A DNA stretch of 64,000 bases from Oasisia sp. SBJ-2009 (lineage: Eukaryota > Annelida > Polychaeta > Sabellida > Siboglinidae), in assembly GCA_964017155.1 (NCBI GenBank), contig OZ024862.1, positions 1,696,670 to 1,760,669 of the forward strand. Reading direction: 5' to 3'. Numbering within the stretch: position 1 is the stretch's first letter; the number at the start of each line of letters is the position of its first letter. The position numbers were made by a program, and so were the translations under genes. Under the pieces are notes generated by a model. It worked only from the letters and a program-made list of their open reading frames with translations. It had not been told where the DNA came from and did not search any database. Positions 1-10,402 of the stretch are shown one piece after another.

Positions 1-41
1 ATACAACGCTATGGTGAACAGTAGCTATAAATCCTTAGTAG

Positions 42-467
42 CACCACACACGACATTTAAGAGACGTTGTCTCCAAGAAACCACGCAAGCCATCAATGAA
101 AACGTATGTGTCATCTGTTAGTGTTAAGCAACACAAAACGCATCAAATGACCACTGGAAAATCGTCCGTCAAGTGTGGACTCAAATGTGCTCCCGCTCGA
201 CTTGTATCGGCGGATTACTTTTTAACCGGTTTTCATACCGACACATCATGTGTGGACGTCTCGACGTATGTGTCTTCTAACTTGAAGATGAAGTGCACCT
301 GTGAACGCATTCCATCAACTCACAACTACTACGCCTCTTTCAAACTGTGTGTCGACATTGGCAGACCGAACACTCTCTATGACGCCAACCTTTGGCCAGT
401 TGGCACTAAGATTGGTCGATACTTTCCTCCAAGGAAACACAACACAGCTAATTCGACACACCTATAG
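42..467 (+). CDS. LINE ORF1 protein, C-terminal part
   Basis: An open frame follows a TAG at 39-41 and ends at TAG 465-467; its first ATG is at 96. The protein is rich in Cys and basic residues. Its end, with a Phe-Lys-Leu-Cys-Val segment followed by a Leu-Trp-Pro-Val-Gly segment and a basic Arg-Tyr-Phe-Pro-Pro-Arg-Lys tail, resembles the C-terminus of ORF1 nucleic-acid-binding proteins of CR1-like invertebrate LINEs. That comparison is from memory of the family. The upstream TAG means the visible frame is either a 5'-disrupted ORF1 or its last part. Its stop overlaps the open ORF2 frame (open from 452), with ORF2 in the -1 frame relative to ORF1. Confidence 0.6.
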   Translation, partial: HHTRHLRDVVSKKPRKPSMKTYVSSVSVKQHKTHQMTTGKSSVKCGLKCAPARLVSADYFLTGFHTDTSCVDVSTYVSSNLKMKCTCERIPSTHNYYASFKLCVDIGRPNTLYDANLWPVGTKIGRYFPPRKHNTANSTHL

Positions 468-3286
468 ACTGTCGTATACGTATTGCTTCCTTTAATGCGA
501 GAAGCATACGGAACAGTTCACTTGATTTGATTAACATTTTAACTGCATGTGATATACTTGCTGTGCAAGAACATTGGCTTCCCAAACAGAGCCTTTCATA
601 TATTAATTCTTTGCACTCTGACTTCAGTGCTAGGGGCATTAGCTCCATCGATTATGGTGATGGCTTCAGTGGTCGTCCTCACGGTGGTCTTTGTTTTTTA
701 TGGCGAAGATCACTTGACCCATCCATCGAAATTTTGGTTTATGACGACGAGAAAAGACTTCTTGGTCTAAAAATCACTACTTTTAATGTCACAATTCTTG
801 TTCTTAATGTATATCTACCATATCAGAGCGATGATAATGTTGATGAATATCAAGCTATTTTAGGCAAGATCCAAGCCATAACTGACTCATTTGATTCAAG
901 TAATATTTTTATTGTTGGAGACTTTAATGCTGATTTAATCAAGACTAGCTTATTTTCACCATTTCTAAATTCTTTTATTAGTGAATGCCACTTTATCCCA
1001 AGTGACATTAAGTATCTTCCCCCCGATTCGTTTACATATGTTAGTGACGCCCATGGCTCTAGGAGCTGGCTGGATCATGTGCTTTGCACCCACTCCAGTC
1101 ACTCATCTGTCTCTGATATGGTAATTAATTATGACTGTGTCTCTTCGGATCATTTTCCTCTATCGTTTACCATTTCTATCAAATTACTACCCACTTCTGA
1201 ATCATCCACTACGCAACAAACTTGTAAGCCCAGTCCCATGTGGGATTGTGCTTCCTCCCATGACCTTCTCAACTATTACAACAATTCTGGTTCTCTTTTA
1301 TCCGGCATTGACGTACCACATGCTGCTCTAAGTTGTACCAATCCTAACTGCCATGATGTAGCCCATCAGCTGCTCTTGTGCAAATTTTATAATGATATCA
1401 TACATTCTCTTACGGATGCTTCCGATGTCATTCCTACTAAAACGTATAACACATCCCGAAAATTCAATGTTCCTGGTTGGAACGACCTAGTCAGGGACTC
1501 TCATCAAGCTGCCAGAGAAACTTTTCTCATCTGGCGGTCTGCTGGGAGTCCGAGACATGGTTCTTTGTATGACTTAATGAAAATTAAACGTGCCCAGTTT
1601 AAACGCAACAAAAGACATTGCGAAAAAAATGCTGAATCTCTTAAAGCGGAGCGACTAGCTTCCAATCTGAGCAGCCATGATTTAAAAAACTTTTGGAAGG
1701 GCATCAAACAAGCAAACAATGCCAGGTTACCTAACCCCAGTAATGTTGGAGGTGCCTGTGGTGCTGAAAACGTCAGAAATATGTGGCTTCAACATTACCA
1801 ATCACTGCTTAACTCTGTACCCGAGTCTACTGTTCACATTCATAAGATTGACATGTATTGTAGCAATATTCAACTTAGCGACAATATGGTTGTTAAAGTT
1901 AAAGAACTACAAGAATTAATAATTGCTATGCCTGTTGGTAAAGCCTGTGGCTACGACCATATCAGTAATGAACATTTTAAGTATGCTAACGAAAAACTAC
2001 ATATTCTTATGTCTTTGTTGTATAGCAGTCTGTTAATACATGGTTTTTTACCTGATACTATGATGACAACAATCATAGCTCCTATCATTAAAAATAAATC
2101 TGGTGATTTGTCAGACAATAATAACTATAGACCCATTGCCCTTGCCACAGTAGCTAGCAAACTATTTGAATCATTAATATTATCCAGGGCTATCCCATTT
2201 CTCATTACATGTGACAATCAATTTGGATTTAAAAAGCATCACTCTACTGAGATGCTCATATTTCTGTTAAAAGAACTTTTTCGAAACTATATTGCTAATG
2301 GGTCCTCTATGTATGTTACTATGTTGGATGCCTCCAAAGCCTTCGACAAAGTTAACCACAGCAAGCTATTTGGTAAATTAATTGATCGTGGCTGTCCAGC
2401 TTTTATTGTACGCATTCTATACCACTGGTACGGTACCCAACAATTTACCATCAGATGGTGTCAGGGATTTTCTAGCTTTTTTACTGTTTCCAATGGTGTT
2501 AAACAGGGTGGAATCCTTTCCCCCCATCTTTTCAATGTGTACATGGACGACTTAAGCGTTAATCTAAACAAATTATATATTGGTTGTCTTTATGCTGGCA
2601 CCTTAATCAACCACTTGATGTATGCTGATGACCTCTGTATTTTTTCTCCCAGTGTTGCTGGTTTGAGAAAACTTACCGATTGTTGTGCCAAGTATGGCGA
2701 ATTGTTCAATATTACTTATAATGCCAAGAAGTCCTTTTGTATGGTTATTGACAACCAATCCCAGGACAGGAAACATTTTCATTGTATCCATCTCGATAAC
2801 CATCCATTACCTTATACTACAAAATGTAAATATCTTGGTCATATAATCAACAATAACCTGACTGATGATGACGACATAGCCAGACAAAAAAGATGCCTTT
2901 ATGCCCAAGCCAATGTATTAGCTCGAAAATTTTGTCTTTGTAATATTTCTACCAAAATTATTTTATTTCAAGCATACTGTGCTCCTATGTATACTTCTAG
3001 TCTTTGGTGCACATTCAAAAAATATAGCCTCAAAAGCATTACTGTCGCATACAATAATAGCCTCAGAATTTTACTAAACTTACCCCCAAGATGTAGTGCA
3101 AGTTTTATGTTTGCCACCAACTATATTAAATCCTTCAATGAACGCATTCGTTCATCAATATTCAGTCTTTTATGTCGTCTTCATCAGTCAGATAATATCC
3201 TTTTTATTAATTACCTTCATACCGACATTCATTTTAAGAGCCATTTGTACTCATACTGGAGGTCTTTATTGTACACATGTCATTAG
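452..3286 (+). CDS. LINE ORF2: endonuclease/reverse transcriptase
   Basis: The frame is open from just after a TAA at 449-451 to TAG at 3286, about 944 codons. There is no ATG before the endonuclease domain, so the true start is unknown; the first motif, SFNARSI, is encoded near 488. Endonuclease motifs follow in order: VQEHW, GDFNAD (917-934) and SSDH (about 1142-1153), the last being the usual catalytic Asp-His. The reverse transcriptase then shows YRPIAL, a QFGF-KHHST block, LDASKAFDKV, GVKQGGILSP and the catalytic YADD (2621-2632), with a thumb region after it. The product would nick DNA and prime reverse transcription of its own RNA at the target. The length is normal for the family and no frame break is seen. 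Confidence 0.92.
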   Translation, partial: FDTPIDCRIRIASFNARSIRNSSLDLINILTACDILAVQEHWLPKQSLSYINSLHSDFSARGISSIDYGDGFSGRPHGGLCFLWRRSLDPSIEILVYDDEKRLLGLKITTFNVTILVLNVYLPYQSDDNVDEYQAILGKIQAITDSFDSSNIFIVGDFNADLIKTSLFSPFLNSFISECHFIPSDIKYLPPDSFTYVSDAHGSRSWLDHVLCTHSSHSSVSDMVINYDCVSSDHFPLSFTISIKLLPTSESSTTQQTCKPSPMWDCASSHDLLNYYNNSGSLLSGIDVPHAALSCTNPNCHDVAHQLLLCKFYNDIIHSLTDASDVIPTKTYNTSRKFNVPGWNDLVRDSHQAARETFLIWRSAGSPRHGSLYDLMKIKRAQFKRNKRHCEKNAESLKAERLASNLSSHDLKNFWKGIKQANNARLPNPSNVGGACGAENVRNMWLQHYQSLLNSVPESTVHIHKIDMYCSNIQLSDNMVVKVKELQELIIAMPVGKACGYDHISNEHFKYANEKLHILMSLLYSSLLIHGFLPDTMMTTIIAPIIKNKSGDLSDNNNYRPIALATVASKLFESLILSRAIPFLITCDNQFGFKKHHSTEMLIFLLKELFRNYIANGSSMYVTMLDASKAFDKVNHSKLFGKLIDRGCPAFIVRILYHWYGTQQFTIRWCQGFSSFFTVSNGVKQGGILSPHLFNVYMDDLSVNLNKLYIGCLYAGTLINHLMYADDLCIFSPSVAGLRKLTDCCAKYGELFNITYNAKKSFCMVIDNQSQDRKHFHCIHLDNHPLPYTTKCKYLGHIINNNLTDDDDIARQKRCLYAQANVLARKFCLCNISTKIILFQAYCAPMYTSSLWCTFKKYSLKSITVAYNNSLRILLNLPPRCSASFMFATNYIKSFNERIRSSIFSLLCRLHQSDNILFINYLHTDIHFKSHLYSYWRSLLYTCH

Positions 3287-3525
3287 TATTGTATTTATTT
3301 TTTAATCATTTTTAATTTTATTTTATTTTATATTTATTTTTACAACTTATTTAATTCATTTCCTCATATATTTAGACATAACTTTTTAAATTTTACACTT
3401 ATATTTTTACGTTGATCTCATTGCTTTGATTGTATTATATGTATTGTACTTTTCTTTTTTTTTAATTGTATTTTATGTATACATATATGGACGTCTTGTC
3501 TGAAATAAACCTTTTTTTAAATTGG

Positions 3526-3782
3526 TGCTCTTGTTCTCGCACGGGGTGTTCCGATCAGAGATCTTTGCCTGGGTCCAAAAACACCCCACCTGGGAATCCC
3601 TCGCACAGATCGACTCGTCCCGGTGCATTTTTGAACACCAGCAATGTCTCTGCACCATCCTCTCTATACCCATTGGAGAGACTATGTCGCCAACTTTGAG
3701 GTGCTGACCTCTACAACGACCACCAGCATGGGGCTTATAATTAATTAAAGTATTGGTCACTTCAACTACCCATCGAGATAGT
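3526..3782. other. Short unassigned stretch between two retroelements
   Basis: About 260 bases of moderately GC-rich sequence lie between the LINE 3' end and the presumed LTR. No coding signal or repeat was recognised. It may include the original insertion flank or part of a further decayed element. Confidence 0.4.
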
Positions 3783-3936
3783 TGTGATAATGTATCGTAG
3801 ATCGATTTGATCTTTTGTATACGCCTTACCGGAACTGAGCTAGTTCCCGCGTAGTCGTCTGTCAGCCTGTCATGTTTAATAAAGTTGTTATGTGCGACAC
3901 CGATAATGTTATCCTTACTAGAGACCGGTTATAACA
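3783..3936 (+). repeat. Probable 5' LTR of the Ty3/gypsy remnant
   Basis: The block starts TGTGATAA and ends TTATAACA, near-perfect short inverted ends of the TG..CA kind. It contains an AATAAA at 3878-3883. It is followed after five bases by TGGCGACGAGGAT (3942-3954), a primer-binding-type sequence that begins with the expected TGG and precedes gag in many Mag/SURL-like gypsy elements. The 154-bp length is short but within the range of that clade. No matching 3' LTR was found, so the left boundary is inferred only from the terminal inverted bases. Confidence 0.5.
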
Positions 3937-5190
3937 TTTACTGGCGACGAGGATTTACAAGGAAGTTCCCGTTAACCCAGTGCACGTATCAGAGGCGCTG
4001 TCAGTTGTAAAAATTAAGCGTGACATTGAGCGGCCAAAGGCAAAGAGAAAGACGATTGTACTGCGGCGTTTAGGTGACGCAGCACGTGAGCAAGCCAGAC
4101 GAGATGGCGGGTCTGATCGGGACGTTGGGAAAGTTTGACCAAAAAATAGAGACGGTGTCATTGCGGATGACAACGCGAACAGACGCAAAGCGATATTCCT
4201 AAGTGAAGTGGGAAGGGACATTTACCAGGTACTGTCCGATTTATGTAGCCCTGACAAGCCTCAAGGCGGCTAGCAAAACGTTAGACCAACAAGAGGTGAA
4301 CTTGCCGTTGGTCATTGTCAAAGGCGCAGATAATGCGGCTTTGTTCGGTCTGCAGTGGCTTGAACATACCAAGTTGAAATGGCAGAAAGTATGCTGCATG
4401 CAATTATCTGTATCAGGAGTGTTGGAAAAACACACAGTTTTCGGTGAATGATTGGGTATGCTGAAGGGAAGCACTGCCAAGATTTATGTCGTGAGCGACC
4501 AACCACCCAAGTTTTCAAACCAAGGTCAGTTACATACGCACTGAAGAGGAAGTTACAGGAAGGACTGGATAGGTTGGTGCAGACGAAGATGATTGAGCCA
4601 TGCGCTATACTCTGACTGGGCTACCCCGATAGTGCCAGTTCTCAAAGCTGACGGGAAGGTTCGAGTTTGCGGAGACTACAAATTGACGGTGAACAGAGTT
4701 TCCCATTTGGAGCAATATCCAATTTATACGTTGGATGACCTCTGCCAAAAAAATGACAGGGAGGAAACGAGTCATGAAACTGGACTTGCGCCACGCCTAT
4801 TCGCAACTTCCACTGGATGAGAAATCGAAAGAATATATCACCATAAACACACACAAGGGATTATTTCGGTACAACAGACTGCCGTATAGCATTAGTTCGG
4901 CACCAGCTATATTCCAGAGGAACCGCATACAACGGTTGGAGATCACTCTGCGTGGGTACGAGTACAAGATCCACTAGGTTTGCAGAAGCTACGGCAATGC
5001 GGACTGTCTCGGTAGGTTGCCACTGCCAGTGACGGTGAAGGAGGAACCAGACGACCGCGTCTGGTTGTTAGAAGAACTCTATTCTTCGCCTATGAGCGCG
5101 GCTCAAATCAGTCATTGCACTGATCGTGATCCTACGCTGACGCATGTCAGAGAACACCCGACGCGGGGCTAACCTGAGGGAAACAATCCA
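3937..5190 (+). pseudogene. Decayed Ty3/gypsy gag-pol with several internal deletions
   Basis: Pieces of a gypsy polyprotein occur in the correct order but in different frames. A gag N-terminal piece (about 4105-4265) includes the typical RRKAIFLSEVGRDIYQVLSD. A protease/RT linker follows (about 4290-4400, with LPLVIVKG and LQWLEH). The reverse transcriptase spans about 4470-4920, with SDWATPIVPV, VRVCGDYKLTVN and, in another frame after about 4740, KLDLRHAYSQLPLDE. The sequence then jumps to the end of RNase H (about 4925-5035, with ITLRGYEYKIH and YGNADCLGRLPLP) and the start of the integrase region (to about 5185). The YxDD part of the RT, most of RNase H and nearly all of integrase are missing. 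The element cannot be autonomous. A 31-bp minisatellite begins directly where integrase should continue. Confidence 0.85.
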
Positions 5191-5195
5191 TTCAG

Positions 5196-5568
5196 GTCTA
5201 CACATCCCACATGCTATCCATTCATGGACTACACGTTCCACAGGCATATCCATTCATGTATACACGTCCCACATGCCTATCCTTTCATGCATACACATAT
5301 GCCTATCCACTCATGCCTACACATCCCACATGCCTATATCCATTCATGCCTACGCATCCCACATGCCTATCCATTTATGCCTACACACATGACATGCCTA
5401 TCCATTAATGTATACACATCCCACATGCCTATCCATTCATGGACTACGTTACACGTCCCAAATGCATATCCATTCATGTATACACGTCCCGCATGCCTAT
5501 CCATTCATGCCTACACATGCCTATCCATTCATGCCTACACATCCCACATGCCTATCGATTCATGCCTC
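5196..5568. repeat. 31-bp minisatellite, array A
   Basis: About twelve diverged copies of a 31-base unit containing CATGCCTATCCATTCATG and ACATCCCA. It is the reverse complement of the unit in the large array at 8480-9745. Copies carry small deletions and insertions. It lies immediately 3' of the truncated gypsy integrase region. Short open frames across it are repeat artefacts. Confidence 0.9.
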
Positions 5569-8444
5569 TAGATTTATAAAACAACACCATGTGTCTGTCA
5601 ATTGTTGGCCTAATTAAGTCACAGTGTGTCTGATCATAATTAGTAACGTCAGTGTCGGTGGGTGACGAAGAGACACAGAGTCGGTAATCCCTCTTCGCCA
5701 TCGTCGCCCACGCAGAATGACTACCAATCCACTCGCCCTAGTTACCAAACAATGCCATACAATCAATGCACACCGAATATCGACTACCAAAATTTAATAT
5801 ATCTACGGAACTGATCCCGAAAATTACTATTGTATGCCTCCTTACTGTGTTACTAATGCCCCATTATCCACCAGATGGCGTACCTCTACCACGCGTCACG
5901 CGGGTAAGTCGAAGGACGCCGTAAGTAGAATCACTTGGAGAAGTCCTACAATCGATGTATATTTGCAAAATGTTAGTCATCATCCAACATCAAACTCCTC
6001 GTGAAATGTCTTTCTTTGTTTGGATCGAGTACCTATGTTGTAGTAGGTAGATAGATAACAATGTACGAAACAAGATGAAGATGCTAGAAATAATCTCGCT
6101 CTCGACTCAACTCCCGTCAACTTGAGTCTTGACGTGGTCAAGTTAGCCTACAAGTTTATAATTATAGTGTAGCCTACACTACAAACTTGTGCTGAATATG
6201 CTCCAAGTCTCAAGAGTCATTTTAGATATATTAATTTATTTCAATTTAATTTAATCTTTAAGGCAGTTTTTAATACCTACAGAATTTACAATGGTTGGAA
6301 AGTGTCATGATAACATCCCAAATTACGTCGTTTTGCAAATATAAAATATACAAAAAATATGTAATTATGGATTGGATATGGCATATGCAATGAATGGTAT
6401 GGTTGAATGGACGAACACTAGCAAGGCCAGTCCCGCCAACGTAGTTTTATGGGTGCCGTTTAGTATTTACGCTGAGGGCGATTTCATTAATATACAAACA
6501 AACGAAGAGTGGCTTCACAGCCTCCGGGCACGTGATGTGACATCTGTCAACTGTGGTCAATGATAAATGGCACTAGTAAAATTTGCATTTTCGACTCAAG
6601 AAAATTTCAAATCTGTTTCAGGTTGTAATAAAAAAAAAACCTTGGTTGTTGGGTTTGATGATCTATGAATCAAAGATGTGTTTTGAGGCAGATAACTCAA
6701 TCTTGTTTACACAGTGATAGGGTTACACACTATTATGAATTCCATTCAGTGATGGAAGGGTGTTATAAATGTTGAATTTTTTGTGTTGTGGTGCTTTGTG
6801 TTTATATATATTGATGTTTGGGTGAGGTGGATATATAGGGGGCTAAGGCTGTCCCAAAAATTCCAAATGGACTCGTTACTGAAACTATCTGACTCAAAAA
6901 TACAACGTTCAGTCTAGACCTCCAAACAATAAATTCCAGTAGCAGCTTTACTGGAGGATCTAAAACCAAAAGCTTAGGAACAACATGAATCTGTTTATGT
7001 TTGCTCAAGAAGGTAATACGTACTATTGGTGCCTTACTGAGTATATGAGTAATTACTTGTCTGCTCTGCATAAAGAAAATAAAGCAAATTAGAATAGAAT
7101 ACTTACAGTTCCTGTCTTACATTTTGTAAGGTGCTTCAAACCAGTCACATCTGTGTGAGACGAAATACATAATGACAGCAGGAAAACTGCCCCATAATCT
7201 TATCTTTATGCATTTTATATAATAATGCTTTGGGTAGGGGTTTTCTTCATACATTTGTTATCCCTTGTATAGTTTGTTTTATTTGTGCAAAACAAAATCT
7301 CACATGTTAGTTTTTCTTGAATAACTGTCGACAGAATCTGCATACATATATAACCACAGCTATACATATACAAACATGCATTTTTAATGCACACATAATC
7401 ACTAGTGCAAATGTTCAACCAGATTAACCACACCCCAGTACCCCTGCACCATCTTTGTGGTGGCACTGTAGTCTGTGTTCATTGTATCTGTGCGGGTTTG
7501 TGGAGCTGTGCTCTGTATGAAAGGCCATATATAAGATCCTATTCAGTTAGTCAGTCTAGCTGTATAACATTTATTTCACCACACTATAAACATCCATCCA
7601 GGCCTACACATCTGTGTTTTCCTGTATGCAGCATTTGTACATGCAAATATGAATCCGAGAACTTATTTCAAGATAACTCAGTGCAGTACACACATGTTGT
7701 AAGTGTAAACAATTACGTAAGTGTTAAAAACTACTTAAGGTAACATCAAAAAGAAATAAAAAGAAATAAGTTACAAAACAAAATAATCAAATAAGAAATA
7801 GTTACATAAATATGAAAGTTATGATACAGAATTACCATTTTGGAGTAGAAAGCTATGATACAGAATCACCATTTTGCAATAGAAAGTGTGTTTCGTAAAC
7901 TCGTTGACGTGTGACGATGTGTGTGTGTGGCGTCATAGGCATGTGCAGCGTGTGACATTTACGCGTTGCAACGCTTCCAGGTCTTAAGTCTGACATTTTA
8001 CCTGCTGGTAAACAGAGCATGTTTAAATTTCCATCTTAACTAGTTCTGTGGAATCTAGTACCGTGGGAGTGGGCCAGCGTGGTAAAACATGCATCGTGAA
8101 ATGTAGCACAATCTGTGACTGCGTGCCGATTCCCAGAGAAAGGTGTGCGCATAAATGATCCCTCCCGGCTGCAGCGGCTCATTCTTATTCGTCACCGAGG
8201 AACCGCGACAGTGGCATGAAGCGGTCAGGTGGCAAACATCTGCACTGGCCGTTGGTCATCTCCCTGTGTTGTCTGCAGTCTGAATGGTCAACTGTTTCAG
8301 GTCCGAATAAAGGGCAGCTCTGTGTGGTCATTGTTAGTATGCTGGTCTAAGTGGCTTGGTCTCAGAATGTGGTCATTTGAGCGAGACATCTTGTCAGGCT
8401 GTCATTGTCTGCCTCTGTCCTCATCTGCCATGAACAGTGTGACT
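5569..8444. other. No gene recognised between the two 31-bp arrays
   Basis: About 2.9 kb of mostly AT-rich single-copy-looking DNA. The 5640-5960 part is richer in CpG. Open frames are short (under about 115 codons) and show no known domain or convincing splice structure. Confidence 0.5.
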
Positions 8445-8461
8445 GGGGGGGGGGGGGGGGG
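8445..8461. repeat. Homopolymer G tract (17 G)
   Basis: An uninterrupted run of 17 G at the edge of the 31-bp array. It could form a G-quadruplex and is a likely site of length error in assembly. Confidence 0.9.
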
Positions 8462-8479
8462 ACTGAAGAGGGATGGGTA

Positions 8480-9745
8480 CATGGGATGTGTAGACATGAA
8501 TGGATAGGCATGTGGGATGTGTACACATGAATGGATAGGCATGTGGGATGTATATACATGAATGGATAGGTGTGTGGGACGTGTAGGCATGAATGGATAG
8601 GCATGTGGGATGTATAGACATGAATGGATAGGCATGTGGGATGTATACACATGAATGGATAGGCATGTGGGACGTGTAGGCATGAATGGATAGGCATGTG
8701 GGATGTATAGACATGAATGGATAGGCATGTGGGATGTATAGACATGAATGGATAGGCATGTGGGATGTATGTACATGAATGGATAGGCATGTGGGATGTG
8801 TAGACATGAATAGATAGGCATGTGGGATGTATAGACATGAATGGATAGGCATGTGGGATGTAGAGACATGAATGGATAGGCATGTGGGATGTGTAGACAT
8901 GAATGGATAGGCATGTGGGATGTATAGACATGAATGGATAGGCATGTGGGATGTGTAGAAATGAATGGATAGGCATGTGGGATGTGTAGACATGAATGGA
9001 TAGGCATGTGGGATGTGTAGACATGAATGGATAGGCATGTGGAATGTATAGACATGAATGGATAGGCATGTGGGATGTATAGACATGAATGGATAGGCAT
9101 GTGGGATGTATAGACATGAATGGATAGGCATGTGGGTGGTGTAGACATGAATGGATAGGCATGTGGGATGTGTAGACATGAATGGATAGGCATGTGGAAT
9201 GTATAGACATGAATGGATAGGCATGTGGGATGTATAGACATGAATGGATAAGCATGTGGGATGGGTAGACATGAATGGATAGGCATGTGGGGTGTGTATA
9301 CATGAATGGATAGGCATATGGGATGTGTAGACATGAATGGATAGGCATGTGGGGTGTGTAGACATGAATGGATAAGCATGTGGGATGTGTAGACATGAAT
9401 GGATAGGCATGTGGGATGTGTAGACATGAATGGATAGACATGTGGGATGTGTAGACATGAATAGATAGGTACTTGGGATATGTAGACATGAATGGATAGG
9501 CATGTGGGATGTGTAGACATGAATTAATAGGCATTTGGGAAGTATAGACATGAATGGATAGGTATGTGGGATGTGTAGACATGAATGGATAGGCAAGTGG
9601 GATGTGTACACATGAATGGATATGGGATGTGTAGACATGAATGGATAGGCATGTGGGATGTGTAGACATGGATGGATAGGCATGTGGGATGTGTAGGCAT
9701 GAATGGATAGGCATGGGAGATGTGTAGCTATGAATGGATAGGCAG
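8480..9745. repeat. 31-bp minisatellite, array B
   Basis: About 41 tandem copies of a 31-base unit built around ATGAATGGATAGGCATGTGG. Spacing was checked directly, for example the GCATGTGGG block at 8601 and 8632. The minus strand stays open in all three frames because no phase of the unit contains a stop, giving spurious frames of up to 583 codons whose translation repeats every 31 residues. The unit matches array A in inverted orientation. Confidence 0.95.
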
Positions 9746-9990
9746 GTGGCAAGGAGGCATGCAGTAGAAGTAGGCATGAAGGAGTGGTAGGCATGGAGTA
9801 GAAATAGACATGGAGGAGAAGTAGACATGAAGGAGACGTAGGTATGAAGGAGAAGTAAACATGAAAGTAGCCATGAGGTAGGAAATATGGGATAGGAAAT
9901 AGGCATGGCTTGGCAAATAGGCATACAATGGCAAGAAGGCATGAGGTTTCGAGATGTGGAATGGCTTGGCAAATACGCATGAGGTGGAAA
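9746..9990. repeat. Degenerate short tandem repeat bordering array B
   Basis: A decayed series of about 16-18-base units related to TAGGCATGAAGGAGAAG. It is purine-rich and looks like an eroded relative of the neighbouring 31-bp array. Confidence 0.6.
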
Positions 9991-10402
9991 TAAGTAGTTA
10001 AATATAGCCTTCACACAGGGTGTTTGATAAGTCTCATTAGACCTGTGTTCATATTTGCTCTTGATGGAAACCTTTCTAAGAATAATGTTCATCGTAAATG
10101 TCTTGAAATGCAATTATGTGATTGCTTTCAAGTGAGAGAAGTAATCCACAGAGACTTGAATACAAGTCTTGAAGTGTGTCATACTGACTCAGTAAGTGTC
10201 TCAAGTGGTCTTGCATTGCCAGGACGTCTTGTGCCCCTGGACTGTTCTTAGGGCCCATTGTAGCTCTACGTACAACACGCTAAATAGATCAGGGGGGATG
10301 CAACCCCCTAGTGGACAGTAAGGTCAACTTCCCTGGATCTGTTTAAATCAAGTCAAGTATACATATTTTATGGCAGTTTTTATATTTTATGTTCACCTTG
10401 CC
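9991..10402. other. Unassigned spacer
   Basis: About 400 bases between arrays, with short open frames only. No domain, RNA gene or repeat was recognised. Confidence 0.5.

Larger units (their letters stand above)
1..3525 (+). mobile_element. Non-LTR (LINE) retrotransposon, 5' part outside the window
   Basis: A two-ORF LINE lies in sense orientation. The C-terminal part of ORF1 ends at 467. A long endonuclease/reverse transcriptase ORF2 runs to 3286. An AT-rich 3' UTR follows, with an AATAAA at 3504-3509 just before the apparent end near 3520. The apurinic-like endonuclease followed by an RT with a YADD box places it among EN-bearing non-LTR elements of the CR1/jockey type; the exact clade cannot be settled by eye. 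ORF2 has no internal stop, so the copy is young or only lightly mutated. The 5' end and any target-site duplication cannot be seen. Confidence 0.9.

Noticed and set aside
8362..10113. 583-codon minus-strand frame, with overlapping 372- and 519-codon frames
   Set aside because: The frames are translations of the 31-bp array in different phases. The protein repeats every 31 residues with no other domain.
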